35,061 nt of DNA from an uncultured Ignavibacteriota bacterium (GCA_937915485.1 CALGII010000339.1:1-35061); one strand, 5' to 3'; shown: positions 17,028 through 25,791, numbered from the stretch's first letter. Notes: a model not told the origin generated them from the letters alone. Made by a program: numbers and translations.

Positions 17028-19469
17028 TTGAAGCGTAGCGCAGTAATAATGGCCGGCGGCTTCGGTACCCGACTCCGCCCTCTGACGAATAACATTCCGA
17101 AACCTATGGTTCCGATTGTTAACGTTCCTATGCTCGAGCACGTAATCACTCTGCTCAAGTTGCACGGTATCACGGATTACGTTATGCTTCTGTATTACCA
17201 GCCTGAAATAATCAGAAGATACTTCGGCGACGGGTCGAAATTCGGCGTTAGAATTGACTACGTCCTGCCCGACAAGGATTATGGCACGGCAGGCGCCGTT
17301 AAACTTTCGGAAAAATTTATCAAAGACGAGTTTCTCGTAATAAGCGGAGACGTAATTACAGATTTCAACCTGTCTGATATTTACGGCTTCCACGAAGAAA
17401 AAAATTCCGTCGCGACCATTTCACTGTACAGTTCCGATAATCCGCTTCAGTACGGCATTGTCCTGACCGACAGCGATAACAGAATTGTTCGGTTCCTCGA
17501 AAAACCTTCTTCTTCCGAAGTTTTCTCCGATACTATAAATACAGGCATTTATTGCTTCGGCAAAAAAATATTTGATTATATACCCGAAGGCGAAAATTTC
17601 GATTTCTCAAAAGACCTTTTCCCGCTGCTGCTTAAGGAAAATATCCCGATTTACGGATTCAAGAGCAAAGGTTACTGGCGCGATGTCGGCAACCTCGAAG
17701 AATATATAAACGCTAATATGGACGTGCTCGAAGGCAGGCTCTCTCACATCACATTCGAAAAATCAGGTACGAACTGCATAAGCAGCGACGCGAAGATTGA
17801 AAAAGACGCGTCCGTCGAGAACAGCATTATCGGAAGCGAAGTCCTCATCGAAAAAGGCGCGGAAGTCAGAAACTCAATTCTATGGAATAACGTAATCGTT
17901 CATTCGGGCGCTAAAATTATTTTTGACGTCATCGGTAAAAACTGCGAAATCGGCGAAGGCACAAGAATTAACGATTTTGTTTTCGTGGGCGATAACTGCC
18001 ATATCGGGAAAAATGTTTTCGTAAGTTCAAGCATAAAAATCTGGGATAAGAAAAATGTCGATAACAACTCAAAGGTAACAAGAAGCCTTATTCAGGAAGA
18101 TACTTTCTTCAATGACCTTTTCACGGACTCGAGAATTACAGGGCTCTCAAATCTTCAGATTAATCCCGAATTCGGGTCTAAACTCGGCTCTGTTTACGGA
18201 GCGTTCATCGGAAGAAATAAAAGCGTCCTCGTCGGAAGGGATATCGACGATATCTCTAATATGATTAAACGCTCGATTACGTCGGGCATTCTGTCTGCCG
18301 GCGACAATGTGCACGACCTTCAGGTAATCCCGATTCCTATTATGCGCCAGGAACTCAAAAGCGGAAGCCACGCGGGCGGCATTTTCGTCCGCAAATCTCC
18401 CTTCGACCCGGGCTCAACGGACATTATATTCTTCGATAAGGACGGTAAGGACCTGTCGAGCAGCAAGACAAAATCCATCGAAAGAATGTTCTTCAGCGAA
18501 GAATATCAGAGAGCCGACTATCCCGACGTTGGCACTCTGAAGTATCCCGAAAGAACTAACGAAAAATATAAAGAGCATTTTATCGAATCGCTCGACCTGG
18601 AAGCAATTCGCAAACGCAAGTTTAAAATTGTTCTTGATTATTCCCACGGTATCGCTTCGACGATTTTTCCGAATATTCTCGGAGAATTCAACTGCGAAGT
18701 GGTTTCCCTCTCCGCCCATCTCGACAAGCACAGAATTACAAGGGAAGAGGACGAATTCAAGAAAGCCCTGAACAATTTTTGCTTCGTCGTGAAATCCCTG
18801 AAATTCGACATCGGTTTTATGATTGACGCGGGAGGCGAAAAAACCTGGATGGCGACACACGACGGAAGACTCATTGACGATTACAGGTTCCTCGTCGTTA
18901 TGCTCAAACTCTTCCTCACGGCGAATCCGAAAGCGAAAAAAATCGCCGTGCCCGTTCAGGCGTCGCGCGAAGTGGATATAGTCGCGGGTCAGTACGGCGT
19001 TGAGGTCATACGCGTCAAGGACTCCCATTATAATATGATGATGGCTTGCAACGATAAGGAAGTTAAATTCGTCGGAGGCACGCGCCGCGGCGTCTTCTTC
19101 CCCGATTTCCTTTACGCTACCGACGGAATGTTCTCTATCGCCAAGACCCTTGAAATGATTTCCAAAACAGGGCTCTCTATCGAACAGATTGACAGCGGCA
19201 TTCCAAGACTCCATATGGCAAAACTTAACCTCCCCTGCCCGAGAGAGGACAAGGGAAAGGTTATGAGAAAATTCATGGAGGATACAATTAACTACAAGCA
19301 GCAACTAATCGACGGGGTTAAGGCTTTCCTGAATGACACGGACACCGTGCTCTGCATCCCCGATAAATCAAGAAATATCGTGCACTTGAACGTCGAGACG
19401 GACTCGGCGGAACGGTCTTCCGCGCTTCTCGATGATTTCAAAATCAAAGTTCTGAAATATATAAGATAA
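17028..19469 (+). CDS. Sugar-1-phosphate nucleotidyltransferase / phosphohexomutase-like fusion
   Basis: An 813-residue fusion. Residues 1-235 form a nucleotidyltransferase domain with the signature GGFGTRLRPLT at 10-20, K25 in PKPMVPI, and ISGDVITDFN, where Asp binds the metal. Residues 250-370 form a left-handed beta-helix with hexapeptide-like repeats. From about 380 comes a phosphohexomutase fold. The order matches bacterial mannose-1-phosphate guanylyltransferase/phosphomannomutase fusions. In the mutase part the usual TASHNP phosphoserine loop is replaced by SGSHAGG at 445-451, and the sugar-binding GEESGH loop by GGTRRGVFF, so mutase activity is doubtful. The substrate (GDP-mannose or another NDP-sugar) cannot be fixed from sequence. 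TTG start, no clear ribosome binding site. ptsN follows after 27 nt. Confidence 0.88.
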   Translation: MKRSAVIMAGGFGTRLRPLTNNIPKPMVPIVNVPMLEHVITLLKLHGITDYVMLLYYQPEIIRRYFGDGSKFGVRIDYVLPDKDYGTAGAVKLSEKFIKDEFLVISGDVITDFNLSDIYGFHEEKNSVATISLYSSDNPLQYGIVLTDSDNRIVRFLEKPSSSEVFSDTINTGIYCFGKKIFDYIPEGENFDFSKDLFPLLLKENIPIYGFKSKGYWRDVGNLEEYINANMDVLEGRLSHITFEKSGTNCISSDAKIEKDASVENSIIGSEVLIEKGAEVRNSILWNNVIVHSGAKIIFDVIGKNCEIGEGTRINDFVFVGDNCHIGKNVFVSSSIKIWDKKNVDNNSKVTRSLIQEDTFFNDLFTDSRITGLSNLQINPEFGSKLGSVYGAFIGRNKSVLVGRDIDDISNMIKRSITSGILSAGDNVHDLQVIPIPIMRQELKSGSHAGGIFVRKSPFDPGSTDIIFFDKDGKDLSSSKTKSIERMFFSEEYQRADYPDVGTLKYPERTNEKYKEHFIESLDLEAIRKRKFKIVLDYSHGIASTIFPNILGEFNCEVVSLSAHLDKHRITREEDEFKKALNNFCFVVKSLKFDIGFMIDAGGEKTWMATHDGRLIDDYRFLVVMLKLFLTANPKAKKIAVPVQASREVDIVAGQYGVEVIRVKDSHYNMMMACNDKEVKFVGGTRRGVFFPDFLYATDGMFSIAKTLEMISKTGLSIEQIDSGIPRLHMAKLNLPCPREDKGKVMRKFMEDTINYKQQLIDGVKAFLNDTDTVLCIPDKSRNIVHLNVETDSAERSSALLDDFKIKVLKYIR

Positions 19470-19496
19470 TTTTTACAAATTTTAATATTTAAATAA

Positions 19497-19967
19497 ATGA
19501 AAGTTAGCGACATTTTAACGGAAAAGATTATTGCTATAAATCTATCTGCTAACGACAAAAACGAAGCAATAAATAAAATGATTGACCTCGCCGCGGGCTC
19601 AGGCAACATCCTTGACCTCGAAGCCGTGCGCAGCTGCGTGTTCGAAAGGGAAAAACTCGTGTCGACGGGCGTAGGAAAAGGCTTCGCCATTCCTCACGGA
19701 AAATCAGACGACATTAAGGACATCGTCGCGGCATTCGCTATAATGAAAGAACCCGTAGATTTCGATTCAATTGACGGAGAAAAAGTAACGTATATATTCC
19801 TGCTCGTCGGAAAAGACAGCATGCTCAACATGCACATTAAACTTCTGAGCCGCATTTCAAGGCTTATGAATAAAGATGAATTCAGAGAAAAACTCCTTAC
19901 TGCAAAATCAAAGGAAGAAGTTCTCAAAATGTTTAAAGAAGAAGAGCAGAGTTATCTGGATATTTAG
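19497..19967 (+). CDS. PTS EIIA domain protein (PtsN/fructose type)
   Basis: A 156-residue single-domain EIIA of the fructose/mannitol/nitrogen class. H67 in GFAIPHGKS is the phosphorylation site, preceded by VFEREKLVSTGVGKG, the standard lead-in; VTYIFLLVGKD and the LLSRISRLM helix complete the fold. No sugar permease (EIIBC) is near, so a regulatory role like PtsN is more likely than transport. It lies 27 nt after the nucleotidyltransferase fusion and is probably cotranscribed. Its stop is 4 nt from the end of the convergent transketolase gene, with no terminator between them. Confidence 0.9.
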   Translation: MKVSDILTEKIIAINLSANDKNEAINKMIDLAAGSGNILDLEAVRSCVFEREKLVSTGVGKGFAIPHGKSDDIKDIVAAFAIMKEPVDFDSIDGEKVTYIFLLVGKDSMLNMHIKLLSRISRLMNKDEFREKLLTAKSKEEVLKMFKEEEQSYLDI

Positions 19968-19971
19968 TTCC

Positions 19972-20784
19972 TCAGACAGCGTGAAGTTCTTTTAACAGAT
20001 TCTCGATTTCCTCATCCCGCAGGTCGGCAAACCACATGTCGGCCCGCGATTCAATTGAGGGTATCCCCTTGCCGCGTATGGTGTTCGCTATCACCATCGT
20101 TGGTTTCCCTGCTTCGGGACGCGAAAAAGCCCTCGATAATGATGCAAAATCGTGTCCGTCGGCGGTTCTTACTGACCATCTGAAAGATTTGAATTTTTCC
20201 TGTATGGACTCAAGCCTGATAAGTTCTTCCGTTCCCGCGTTCGCCTGATACTTGTTCCTGTCAACAACCGCGATTAAGTTATCGATTTTCTTCGAACCAG
20301 CTACAAGCGCCGCCTCCCATACCGTTCCTTCGTTAAGTTCACCGTCGCCCATCAGCACAACAACCTTGTTCGTCTGATTCCTCGTCTTGCAGTCCATCGC
20401 TACGCCTGCCGCTATCCCCAGCAGATGCCCTAAAGAGCCCGAATGAAATTCTATTCCGGGTACGTTTAAATTCGGCTGCCAGTATATAAAATCGTTCATC
20501 TTTAAATGATTGCGAAGTCTTTCCTTTCCTATTATTTCCGATTCGGCGAGAACCGAATAAAGCGCCGATACGTTGTGACCCTTCGACAGGAAAAAGAAAT
20601 CTCTCGTCGGGTCGTTCAGATTGTCCTTGCTTATGTTAAGATAATGCCCGTACAGGAACACGAGTATGTCCGCGCACGAAAGCGATGAGCCGAGAAAATT
20701 GCCCCCGCCCGTCGACATCCGGACGATGCTTTCCCTTACCCTTAACGCCGTGTTTCTCAAATCCTGAATGTTTAACTTTGCCAT
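19972..20784 (-). CDS. Transketolase, N-terminal subunit
   Basis: A 270-residue protein equal to the N-terminal, thiamine-diphosphate-binding half of transketolase. It has SKGH at 67-70, GSLGH at 116-120 and the ThDP/metal motif GDGELNEG at 146-153 followed by VWEAAL. In split transketolases the C-terminal half (pyrimidine-binding and C domains) is a separate, normally adjacent gene; both are needed for sugar ketol transfer. No such partner lies on either side here: downstream is the convergent EIIA gene and upstream a DUF2851 gene. The length is normal for a split subunit, so it is not a truncation. The partner must be elsewhere. Confidence 0.93.
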   Translation of the reverse strand: MAKLNIQDLRNTALRVRESIVRMSTGGGNFLGSSLSCADILVFLYGHYLNISKDNLNDPTRDFFFLSKGHNVSALYSVLAESEIIGKERLRNHLKMNDFIYWQPNLNVPGIEFHSGSLGHLLGIAAGVAMDCKTRNQTNKVVVLMGDGELNEGTVWEAALVAGSKKIDNLIAVVDRNKYQANAGTEELIRLESIQEKFKSFRWSVRTADGHDFASLSRAFSRPEAGKPTMVIANTIRGKGIPSIESRADMWFADLRDEEIENLLKELHAV

Positions 20785-20793
20785 CTATGTATT

Positions 20794-22185
20794 TTAATAT
20801 GTGATTTCCCTGATTGCATCGGAAACCGAAAATTTGTCTATTACTTTCTCTCCTATCTTGCACTCGCTGCATTTCTCCTTCGTGCAGTAAAAATTATGAA
20901 GGTGTATTATGCCCTGGCTTTCGCAAATGCTTCCCGGCGTCAGGCCCAGATGCTTTTTCATATCCTTCAATATCGTGTTGTCGCTTCTGTCCTCTTCCGT
21001 CCTGTAAAGTTTCTTCATCTTCAGGAACAAATCTTCATTCCTGAATTCCCGCGAATATACGTACACGAGCGGGATAATGACGTTGACGATTATATCCTCT
21101 ATCCTCGACTGACCTGCCGCGGTCTTTACGGTCCCGGACAATTTACCGAAATCGTAATGCGTTTTCCAGTACCCCGAATAGTTTATTCCCGATAACAGGT
21201 TCGATATGTCCTTCATCGTGTCCCTGCTGTTCTTGAAACAGAATATAATTCTCTTGAATAAATTTCCCTTCATTATTTCATACAGAAACCCCGACGCGTA
21301 CGCCATCCTCAATGTCGGAAAATTTACAGGCCGGAGCCTGAAATAATTCCACTCTGACCTGTCCATCGATTCTATTCTCAGTTCCTTGTTCAACGCCGAC
21401 CATTTCGCCTTTATCCTTGACACGTATGAATCCCTGTCCGCCTGAATCAATCCCGACGCGCCGAACAGTACGGCGTCGGTGTCCTCAATGGAATCGCAGT
21501 GAACGCTTAATTTCTCCGTGTCAAGCATTCTTGACAACTTTAGAAACGGCGTCTTGTTTTTCGAAAAACCAAGCGCTTCAAAAACAAATTCAAGCAGGAT
21601 TTTTTCCCAGACAACCCTCGAAGAATCCTTCGATTGTTCGCTCTCGCAGGTGTCAAACCTCTGCTTTATCCGCCCCGCCCTGTATTTCAGCCGTTCCATC
21701 CCGAGGTCGTTCAGGAAATCCCTGACGAACTCTCCGTCGAGTTTTCCGATGTCATCCGAACAGGGCAGACCCGAAGCGGGAACGGGATTGTTTATTATTT
21801 CCTTCCAGATTTCGTGGATGGACTTGTTCAGAAATTCCGAAAGCACGACTGTCGGTATCGTTCTCTTTAACGTGCCGGGCTTGTAGTCGTCCTTGTCTTC
21901 ACCCCACATCACCACGTTCAGTATCACCCTGTTGTACTTCCTGTTTTTCGTGTGATTGTGCAGTTTCCAGTCTTTCATAGAACAGTGAATCTCCACATCG
22001 CCCGAATAAGAAACACCGTCTATCTTAATAAGAGAGTCGGTGAAATCCGCGCCCGAATCGTAATTCGGCTTCCCGTAACTTAATACTTCAACATTTTTCC
22101 CCTCCGTAGTCTTCAATTCTCCGTAATTGGAAGGGTTCATCCAGATACGGGAAATAAAACTTTCGTTGAGATTAAGTTTTTTCAT
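20794..22185 (-). CDS. DUF2851 family protein
   Basis: A 463-residue protein of the Bacteroidota/Chlorobiota family DUF2851, function unknown. The N-terminal pattern is diagnostic: ISRIWMNPSNYGELKTTEG, then SGADFTDSLIKIDG, SGDVEIHCSMKDWKLHNH and VILNVVMWGED. The first third resembles a PD-(D/E)XK-like or immunoglobulin-like core in outline, but I do not claim that. The C-terminus holds a small cysteine cluster, FYCTKEKCSECKIG, which may bind metal. It starts upstream of the transketolase subunit by 9 nt on the same strand, so the two are cotranscribed, and it is divergent from the TPR lipoprotein gene. Confidence 0.88.
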   Translation of the reverse strand: MKKLNLNESFISRIWMNPSNYGELKTTEGKNVEVLSYGKPNYDSGADFTDSLIKIDGVSYSGDVEIHCSMKDWKLHNHTKNRKYNRVILNVVMWGEDKDDYKPGTLKRTIPTVVLSEFLNKSIHEIWKEIINNPVPASGLPCSDDIGKLDGEFVRDFLNDLGMERLKYRAGRIKQRFDTCESEQSKDSSRVVWEKILLEFVFEALGFSKNKTPFLKLSRMLDTEKLSVHCDSIEDTDAVLFGASGLIQADRDSYVSRIKAKWSALNKELRIESMDRSEWNYFRLRPVNFPTLRMAYASGFLYEIMKGNLFKRIIFCFKNSRDTMKDISNLLSGINYSGYWKTHYDFGKLSGTVKTAAGQSRIEDIIVNVIIPLVYVYSREFRNEDLFLKMKKLYRTEEDRSDNTILKDMKKHLGLTPGSICESQGIIHLHNFYCTKEKCSECKIGEKVIDKFSVSDAIREITY

Positions 22186-22248
22186 TAATATTTATGTATC
22201 TTTTCTTTAAATTAAACTAATTTTTAAAATAAATTAATATAAAAAGAT

Positions 22249-22917
22249 ATGATTAAAACAGGAATAAAATTATTTCTTTTGGTTGCTTTTTCCGTGATGC
22301 TTGTTTCCTGCGGAAAACAGGAGAAAGAACTGAAAACTGAAGAAGAATACCTGAACGCGGCTAAAACTTTATACGACAGCGCTCTTGCTAAAAAAGATAA
22401 CGCGCTTTTCGGCGAAGCGATAGCGAAATACAAAGAGTTTATCGCGAAATTCCCCAATTCGGATAAAGTTCTCGTCGCCTATAATCAAATCGGCGGAATC
22501 TATTTTGACAATCTTCAGAATTACAACGAAGCAATAAATACATATAAAACCGTTTTCGAAAAATATCCCGATAAGAAAGAAGCCAAGCAGTCGCTCTTTA
22601 TGGTCGCTTTTATATATGACGAAACTCTGAAGGATAAGGAAAACGCCAAGGCGTTCTACAAGAAGTTCCTCGAAAAATATCCTCAGGATACAGACCCTAA
22701 TGATAAGATGAGCGAATCCGCGCGCAGAATGCTCGAAGTCCTTGAAACGGGAAAATCAATCGAAGAACTAATTCTGCAAAATTCCGCGAACGAAGATAAG
22801 AAAACCGAGACAAAGACCGAAGTGAAACAGGAAAATAAGGATGTCAAACAGCAGCCAAAAGAAAAACACGTAACGCCCGATAATACTTCGGACTCGAAAC
22901 CGGATGATAAAAAATAA
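22249..22917 (+). CDS. TPR-repeat lipoprotein
   Basis: A 222-residue lipoprotein. Residues 1-20 form a signal with lipobox LVSC, Cys21 being the lipid site. From about 30 to 170 it has tetratricopeptide-like helix pairs: EAIAKYKEFIAKFPNSDK, YNEAINTYKTVFEKYPDK and NAKAFYKKFLEKYP, with the usual A, Y and P positions. The last 50 residues are a low-complexity K/E/T/D tail. The fold resembles BamD/YbgF-type periplasmic scaffolds, but it is too short and lacks markers to call BamD. A terminator follows, which overlaps the leader of the DUF58 gene. Confidence 0.85.
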   Translation: MIKTGIKLFLLVAFSVMLVSCGKQEKELKTEEEYLNAAKTLYDSALAKKDNALFGEAIAKYKEFIAKFPNSDKVLVAYNQIGGIYFDNLQNYNEAINTYKTVFEKYPDKKEAKQSLFMVAFIYDETLKDKENAKAFYKKFLEKYPQDTDPNDKMSESARRMLEVLETGKSIEELILQNSANEDKKTETKTEVKQENKDVKQQPKEKHVTPDNTSDSKPDDKK

Positions 22918-22933
22918 TCGGAATGAATTTAAT

Positions 22934-22967
22934 AAAGCCGTTTTGCCCGCGGGCGAAACGGCTTTTT
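22934..22967 (+). terminator. Rho-independent terminator after the TPR gene
   Basis: AAAGCCGTTT (22934-22943) pairs with AAACGGCTTT (22956-22965), extended by a wobble and GCCC/GGGC, then a T-run. It ends only 8 nt before the DUF58 start, so DUF58 expression may depend on read-through. Confidence 0.88.
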
Positions 22968-22975
22968 AAGTATAT

Positions 22976-23938
22976 ATGGGAAAAGAAACCGAATACAGAA
23001 AATACCTTAAACCTTCCGCGCTCGCGAAGATTTCTAACCTTGAACTCAAGGCAAAATTCGTCGTTGAAGGCTTCATGGCGGGACTCCATAAATCGCCGTA
23101 CCACGGTTTCAGCATCGAGTTCGCAGAACACAGGCAGTATATGCCCGGCGACGATATACGGTTCCTCGACTGGAAAGTCTTCGCGCGAACGGATAAATAT
23201 TTCATCAAGCAGTACGAAGAAGAAACGAACCTCAAAGCGTATATACTTCTCGATATATCCAAATCGATGGATTTCTCTTTCCGCAGTATGAAGAAACAAT
23301 CGGGACTGAAAAAGATTTTCGGGAAAAAGAGCGCGGACGATACATCGGTTACAAAACTTGAATACGCGTCTTATCTCGGAGCGTCCCTCGCTTATCTGAT
23401 GCTTCTTCAGCGCGATGCCGTATCGCTCGCGACTTATGACACGGAAGTCAGGAAATTCATTCCGCCGCGCTCCTCAAACGTTAACCTGAAATATATTCTT
23501 AAGGAATTGTCAGGAGTCAACCCCGTGGGTAATACGGGCACCGCGGAATGCCTGCACCGCATCGCCGAAAAAGTCACGAGAAGAGGCGTCATAATAATAA
23601 TAAGCGACCTGCTCGACAATCAGGAGGAAGTTATTAAATCCCTGCGCCACTTCAGGTATGATAAGAATGAAGTAATCGTATTTCACGTCCTTGACCCCGT
23701 TGAAATTACTTTCCTCGACGGAAATCCCGTCAGGCTCGTCGACGCCGAAACAAAAGAAGAAATATATTCAAAACCCTATGACGTGAAAAATGAATATGCA
23801 AAAACAATGGAAAGGTTCATTAAGAATTATAAAGACGCCTGCATCTCCAATAACATCGACTACGTCCTCCTCACAACCGAAACCCCCTTCGACATCGCCC
23901 TGCTAAAGTACCTGAACAAACGCTCCAAAAATTACTAA
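22976..23938 (+). CDS. DUF58 / von Willebrand A-like domain protein
   Basis: A 320-residue DUF58 protein. The family core is clear: FSIEFAEHRQYMPGDDIRF followed by LDWKVFARTDKYFIKQYEEE. A vWA-like domain follows with the metal-site motif DISKS (D93, S95, S97), and HGVIIIISDLLDN-like sequence near residue 210. DUF58 proteins usually pair with a MoxR AAA+ ATPase as chaperone or activation modules, but no moxR gene is present here. The stop codon lies within AATTACTAA, which looks like the start of the heptad repeat that begins the accessory island. Confidence 0.92.
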   Translation: MGKETEYRKYLKPSALAKISNLELKAKFVVEGFMAGLHKSPYHGFSIEFAEHRQYMPGDDIRFLDWKVFARTDKYFIKQYEEETNLKAYILLDISKSMDFSFRSMKKQSGLKKIFGKKSADDTSVTKLEYASYLGASLAYLMLLQRDAVSLATYDTEVRKFIPPRSSNVNLKYILKELSGVNPVGNTGTAECLHRIAEKVTRRGVIIIISDLLDNQEEVIKSLRHFRYDKNEVIVFHVLDPVEITFLDGNPVRLVDAETKEEIYSKPYDVKNEYAKTMERFIKNYKDACISNNIDYVLLTTETPFDIALLKYLNKRSKNY

Positions 23939-23940
23939 CA

Positions 23941-24184
23941 ATTCGATTGAATCTTCTCTAATTGCCAAATGTTAATTGTTAACTGCTAAATGTTATCTGC
24001 TAAATGCTATCTGCTAAATGCTAACTGCTAAATGCGAACTGCTAAATTCTATTTGCTAAATGCTATATGCTAAATGCTGAATTCCAAATGCTAATTGCTA
24101 AATGTTAAATGCTAATTGTACCCGCTCTTCAATTACTAATTATTAATTACTAATTACTAATTATTCATTACTAATTACTAATTG
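23941..24184 (+). repeat. Composite flanking repeat, left copy (14-bp array plus heptad block R4)
   Basis: It begins ATTCGATTGAA and continues with AATTGCCAAATG, an irregular array of GCTAAAT/GCTATCT-type heptads, then GCTAATTGTACCC and CGCTCTTC, and ends with the TAATTAC heptad block R4 (24130-24184). The same order occurs in direct orientation at 28084-28320. Together they bound the accessory island. Confidence 0.88.
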
Positions 24185-24189
24185 AAAAA

Positions 24190-24300
24190 GTCCCGTAGGG
24201 ACGATATTATTTTAGAAAAAGAAACCACCTAAAACGAAAGCCCCGTAGGGGCGGCAGTATAATTCAGTATTCTGTCGTGCCTACGGCACTTATAATACTG
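24190..24300. repeat. Three REP-like palindromes
   Basis: GTCCC GTA GGGAC (24190-24202), GCCCC GTA GGGGC (24240-24252) and GTGCC TAC GGCAC (24277-24289) share a 5-bp stem and 3-nt loop. The last is enclosed by CAGTAT/ATACTG arms. They resemble REP sequences; no transposase is nearby. Confidence 0.8.
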
Positions 24301-24327
24301 CTTTGCTATTTTCTAAATAACTTTTCC

Positions 24328-24406
24328 CTCGTTACGAAGCCCCAGCTTCGTAACGCGTTATTACGATATTTGCACTCCCATCACGAAGTTGGGGCTTCGT
24401 GACGAG
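24328..24406. repeat. Nested palindromic module M1
   Basis: Outer arms CTCGTTACGAAGCCCCA (24328-24344) and its near-complement ending CTTCGTGACGAG (to 24406) enclose two smaller palindromes. It lies just downstream of gene A. Related modules occur at 24993, 25741, 26614 and 27761. Confidence 0.82.
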
Positions 24407-24448
24407 GTGGAAAAGATACTTATTCTCCATTATGAAATGGTCATTGTC

Positions 24449-24889
24449 TTACTTTATTAAATATAAACCTTTTAACTGAGGAGAGAACCACACGTCATGC
24501 TTTACTGTATCGGTTTTCCATAATAATTCATTATCCATCATGTATAAAAACTCGTTACTTCTATTTTGTTTTATTTTGGCTTTAATCAATTTCAAAGAAT
24601 CTATTTTAATTAATTTCAGATTAGTAGTGGTTTTTTCGTCAAGTTTATGATACTTGGATTTATATCTAACTATAGAATCCTCATTAATGAACTTCTCACT
24701 TAACAACCAAATGTTTTCATTCTTACTATTCTGTAAAATAATTGAATTATATTTTACAAAAAAAGTCGTGTCTATATCTTTTACAAAGTATTGGCCGTTT
24801 TCGTTTTGCAAATAATTGCTGTTCGTACATGATGACAATAATACGAATAATACCATACAAATAAAAGATGTGATAGAATTACTTATCAT
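24449..24889 (-). CDS. Island gene A: small lipoprotein, unknown (immunity-like position)
   Basis: Start placed at the ATG at 24889, giving 146 residues; a further ATG at 24925 would put 12 polar residues before the signal. Residues 1-21 form a lipoprotein signal with lipobox LLSSC. The mature part is polar, rich in K, N and D, with no recognised domain. The start overlaps the last codons of an orphan coding tail (24879-25040) in another frame, an arrangement that suggests translational coupling, as in toxin-immunity pairs. The base composition is more AT-rich than the housekeeping genes. Function unknown; immunity is an inference from architecture. Confidence 0.65.
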   Translation of the reverse strand: MISNSITSFICMVLFVLLSSCTNSNYLQNENGQYFVKDIDTTFFVKYNSIILQNSKNENIWLLSEKFINEDSIVRYKSKYHKLDEKTTTNLKLIKIDSLKLIKAKIKQNRSNEFLYMMDNELLWKTDTVKHDVWFSPQLKGLYLIK

Positions 24890-25040
24890 TGTAATCCGGG
24901 TAAAACTTATCTGCTGTTTCTGCATTATTTTTGTCTTTGTTTTTAATATAGAAGTATTTATCAGTATCTAGTTCGTATCCTTTTTCTCTCTCTTTACGAA
25001 GTCGAAGATTCTCCGTGGCAAGTCCAAGCGCGTTCGACGT
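24879..25040 (-). pseudogene. Orphan coding tail upstream of island gene A
   Basis: A 53-codon frame without initiator reads, within the AT-rich part, EKGYELDTDKYFYIKNK then NAETADKFYPDYNDK and stop. Composition and texture are those of a real protein C-terminus. Upstream it runs into palindromic module M2, where the frame (LATENLRLRKERE) ends at a stop. The rest of the gene is absent. It overlaps the start of gene A by 11 nt. Confidence 0.6.
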
Positions 25041-25087
25041 TTACCCCGAGTTACTCGGGGCATCCCGAGTCCTCGGGACTTCGTAAA
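24993..25087. repeat. Nested palindromic module M2
   Basis: Outer arms TTTACGAAGTC (24993-25003) and GACTTCGTAAA (25077-25087). Inside are CCCCGAGTTACTCGGGG (25044-25060) and CCCGAG/CTCGGG (25064-25077). It shares about 50 nt with M3. The 25088-25178 stretch between it and gene B shows nothing definite. Confidence 0.82.
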
Positions 25088-25178
25088 GCACTACTACAAT
25101 ATTGATTATCAAAAGAATTGTCTTTGTGCTTGTCATTCCTAGATTTCTCGGGCATTTCGAATTTGCTGTTATTTTTTC

Positions 25179-25664
25179 TTATTTAGTTAATTTTTCTCGA
25201 CTCAACAACCTTAGATAACAGTATTTATTGTTTCTATCTTTTATATCTAAATTAATTCTATCCACAGAATAAAAACTTATATGATCGATTATATTGCTTA
25301 TAGTATCTGCCTGACCTCTACAGTCGCGACACATAACAAAATCTTTTTCGTTATTAAGCATGATTTTGTTAAATGATTCTCCGTCGTGATCGGTGAATAT
25401 TTCAATCTGATATATCGAATCTTTTTTATCAGATAAAAAATACCAAAATCCTCCATCTGGACCACCTCTCCAAACTGCACCTTCGGGTATATTTGTCAAC
25501 TTTTCTGGAGGTCGAAAGGATTTTAGACGAATATAACTTATTGAATATACTATCATAATCAGTATAATTGCCAATCCAAAAAATATACCAGCAAACTTCA
25601 GAATAACAACCATGATGTCCTTAAATATATTGTTGTCATTCTTTAATTTCATATTTATTTTCAT
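25179..25664 (-). CDS. Island gene B: single-pass membrane protein, unknown
   Basis: A 161-residue protein (157 if started at the second ATG, 25652). Residues 16-42 form one strong membrane helix. The outside part contains IPEGAVWRGGPDGGFWYFL, a glycine- and tryptophan-rich strand block, then a charged beta-rich region. No family is recognised with confidence. Its start overlaps the end of an orphan coding tail (25636-25791) by 15-29 nt, the same arrangement as gene A. AT-rich. An immunity-type role is possible from context only. Confidence 0.62.
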   Translation of the reverse strand: MKINMKLKNDNNIFKDIMVVILKFAGIFFGLAIILIMIVYSISYIRLKSFRPPEKLTNIPEGAVWRGGPDGGFWYFLSDKKDSIYQIEIFTDHDGESFNKIMLNNEKDFVMCRDCRGQADTISNIIDHISFYSVDRINLDIKDRNNKYCYLRLLSREKLTK

Positions 25665-25791
25665 CTTTATTGAAATTTACTTTTGGATAAAAATAGTCTA
25701 TACCATATTGAATATTATTTTGTATGAATCGGCATTCTCTCTCGTTACGAAGTCGAAGATTCGCCGTGGCGAGCTCCGGCGCGTTCGACGT
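25636..25791 (-). pseudogene. Orphan coding tail upstream of island gene B
   Basis: A 51-codon frame without initiator. Its AT-rich part reads IQYGIDYFYPKVNFNKDENK and ends KYEIKE before TGA. Its first part lies in module M3 and reads LATANLRLRNERE, nearly the same as the tail before gene A (LATENLRLRKERE), because the two modules share DNA. The tails after the module are unrelated. It overlaps the gene B start. Confidence 0.58.

Noticed and set aside
25088..25178. Possible further coding tail (MPEKSRNDKHKDNSFDN) after gene B
   Set aside because: The frame is open for about 40 codons but runs straight into module M2 and has no gene start following it in the expected place. Too weak to list.
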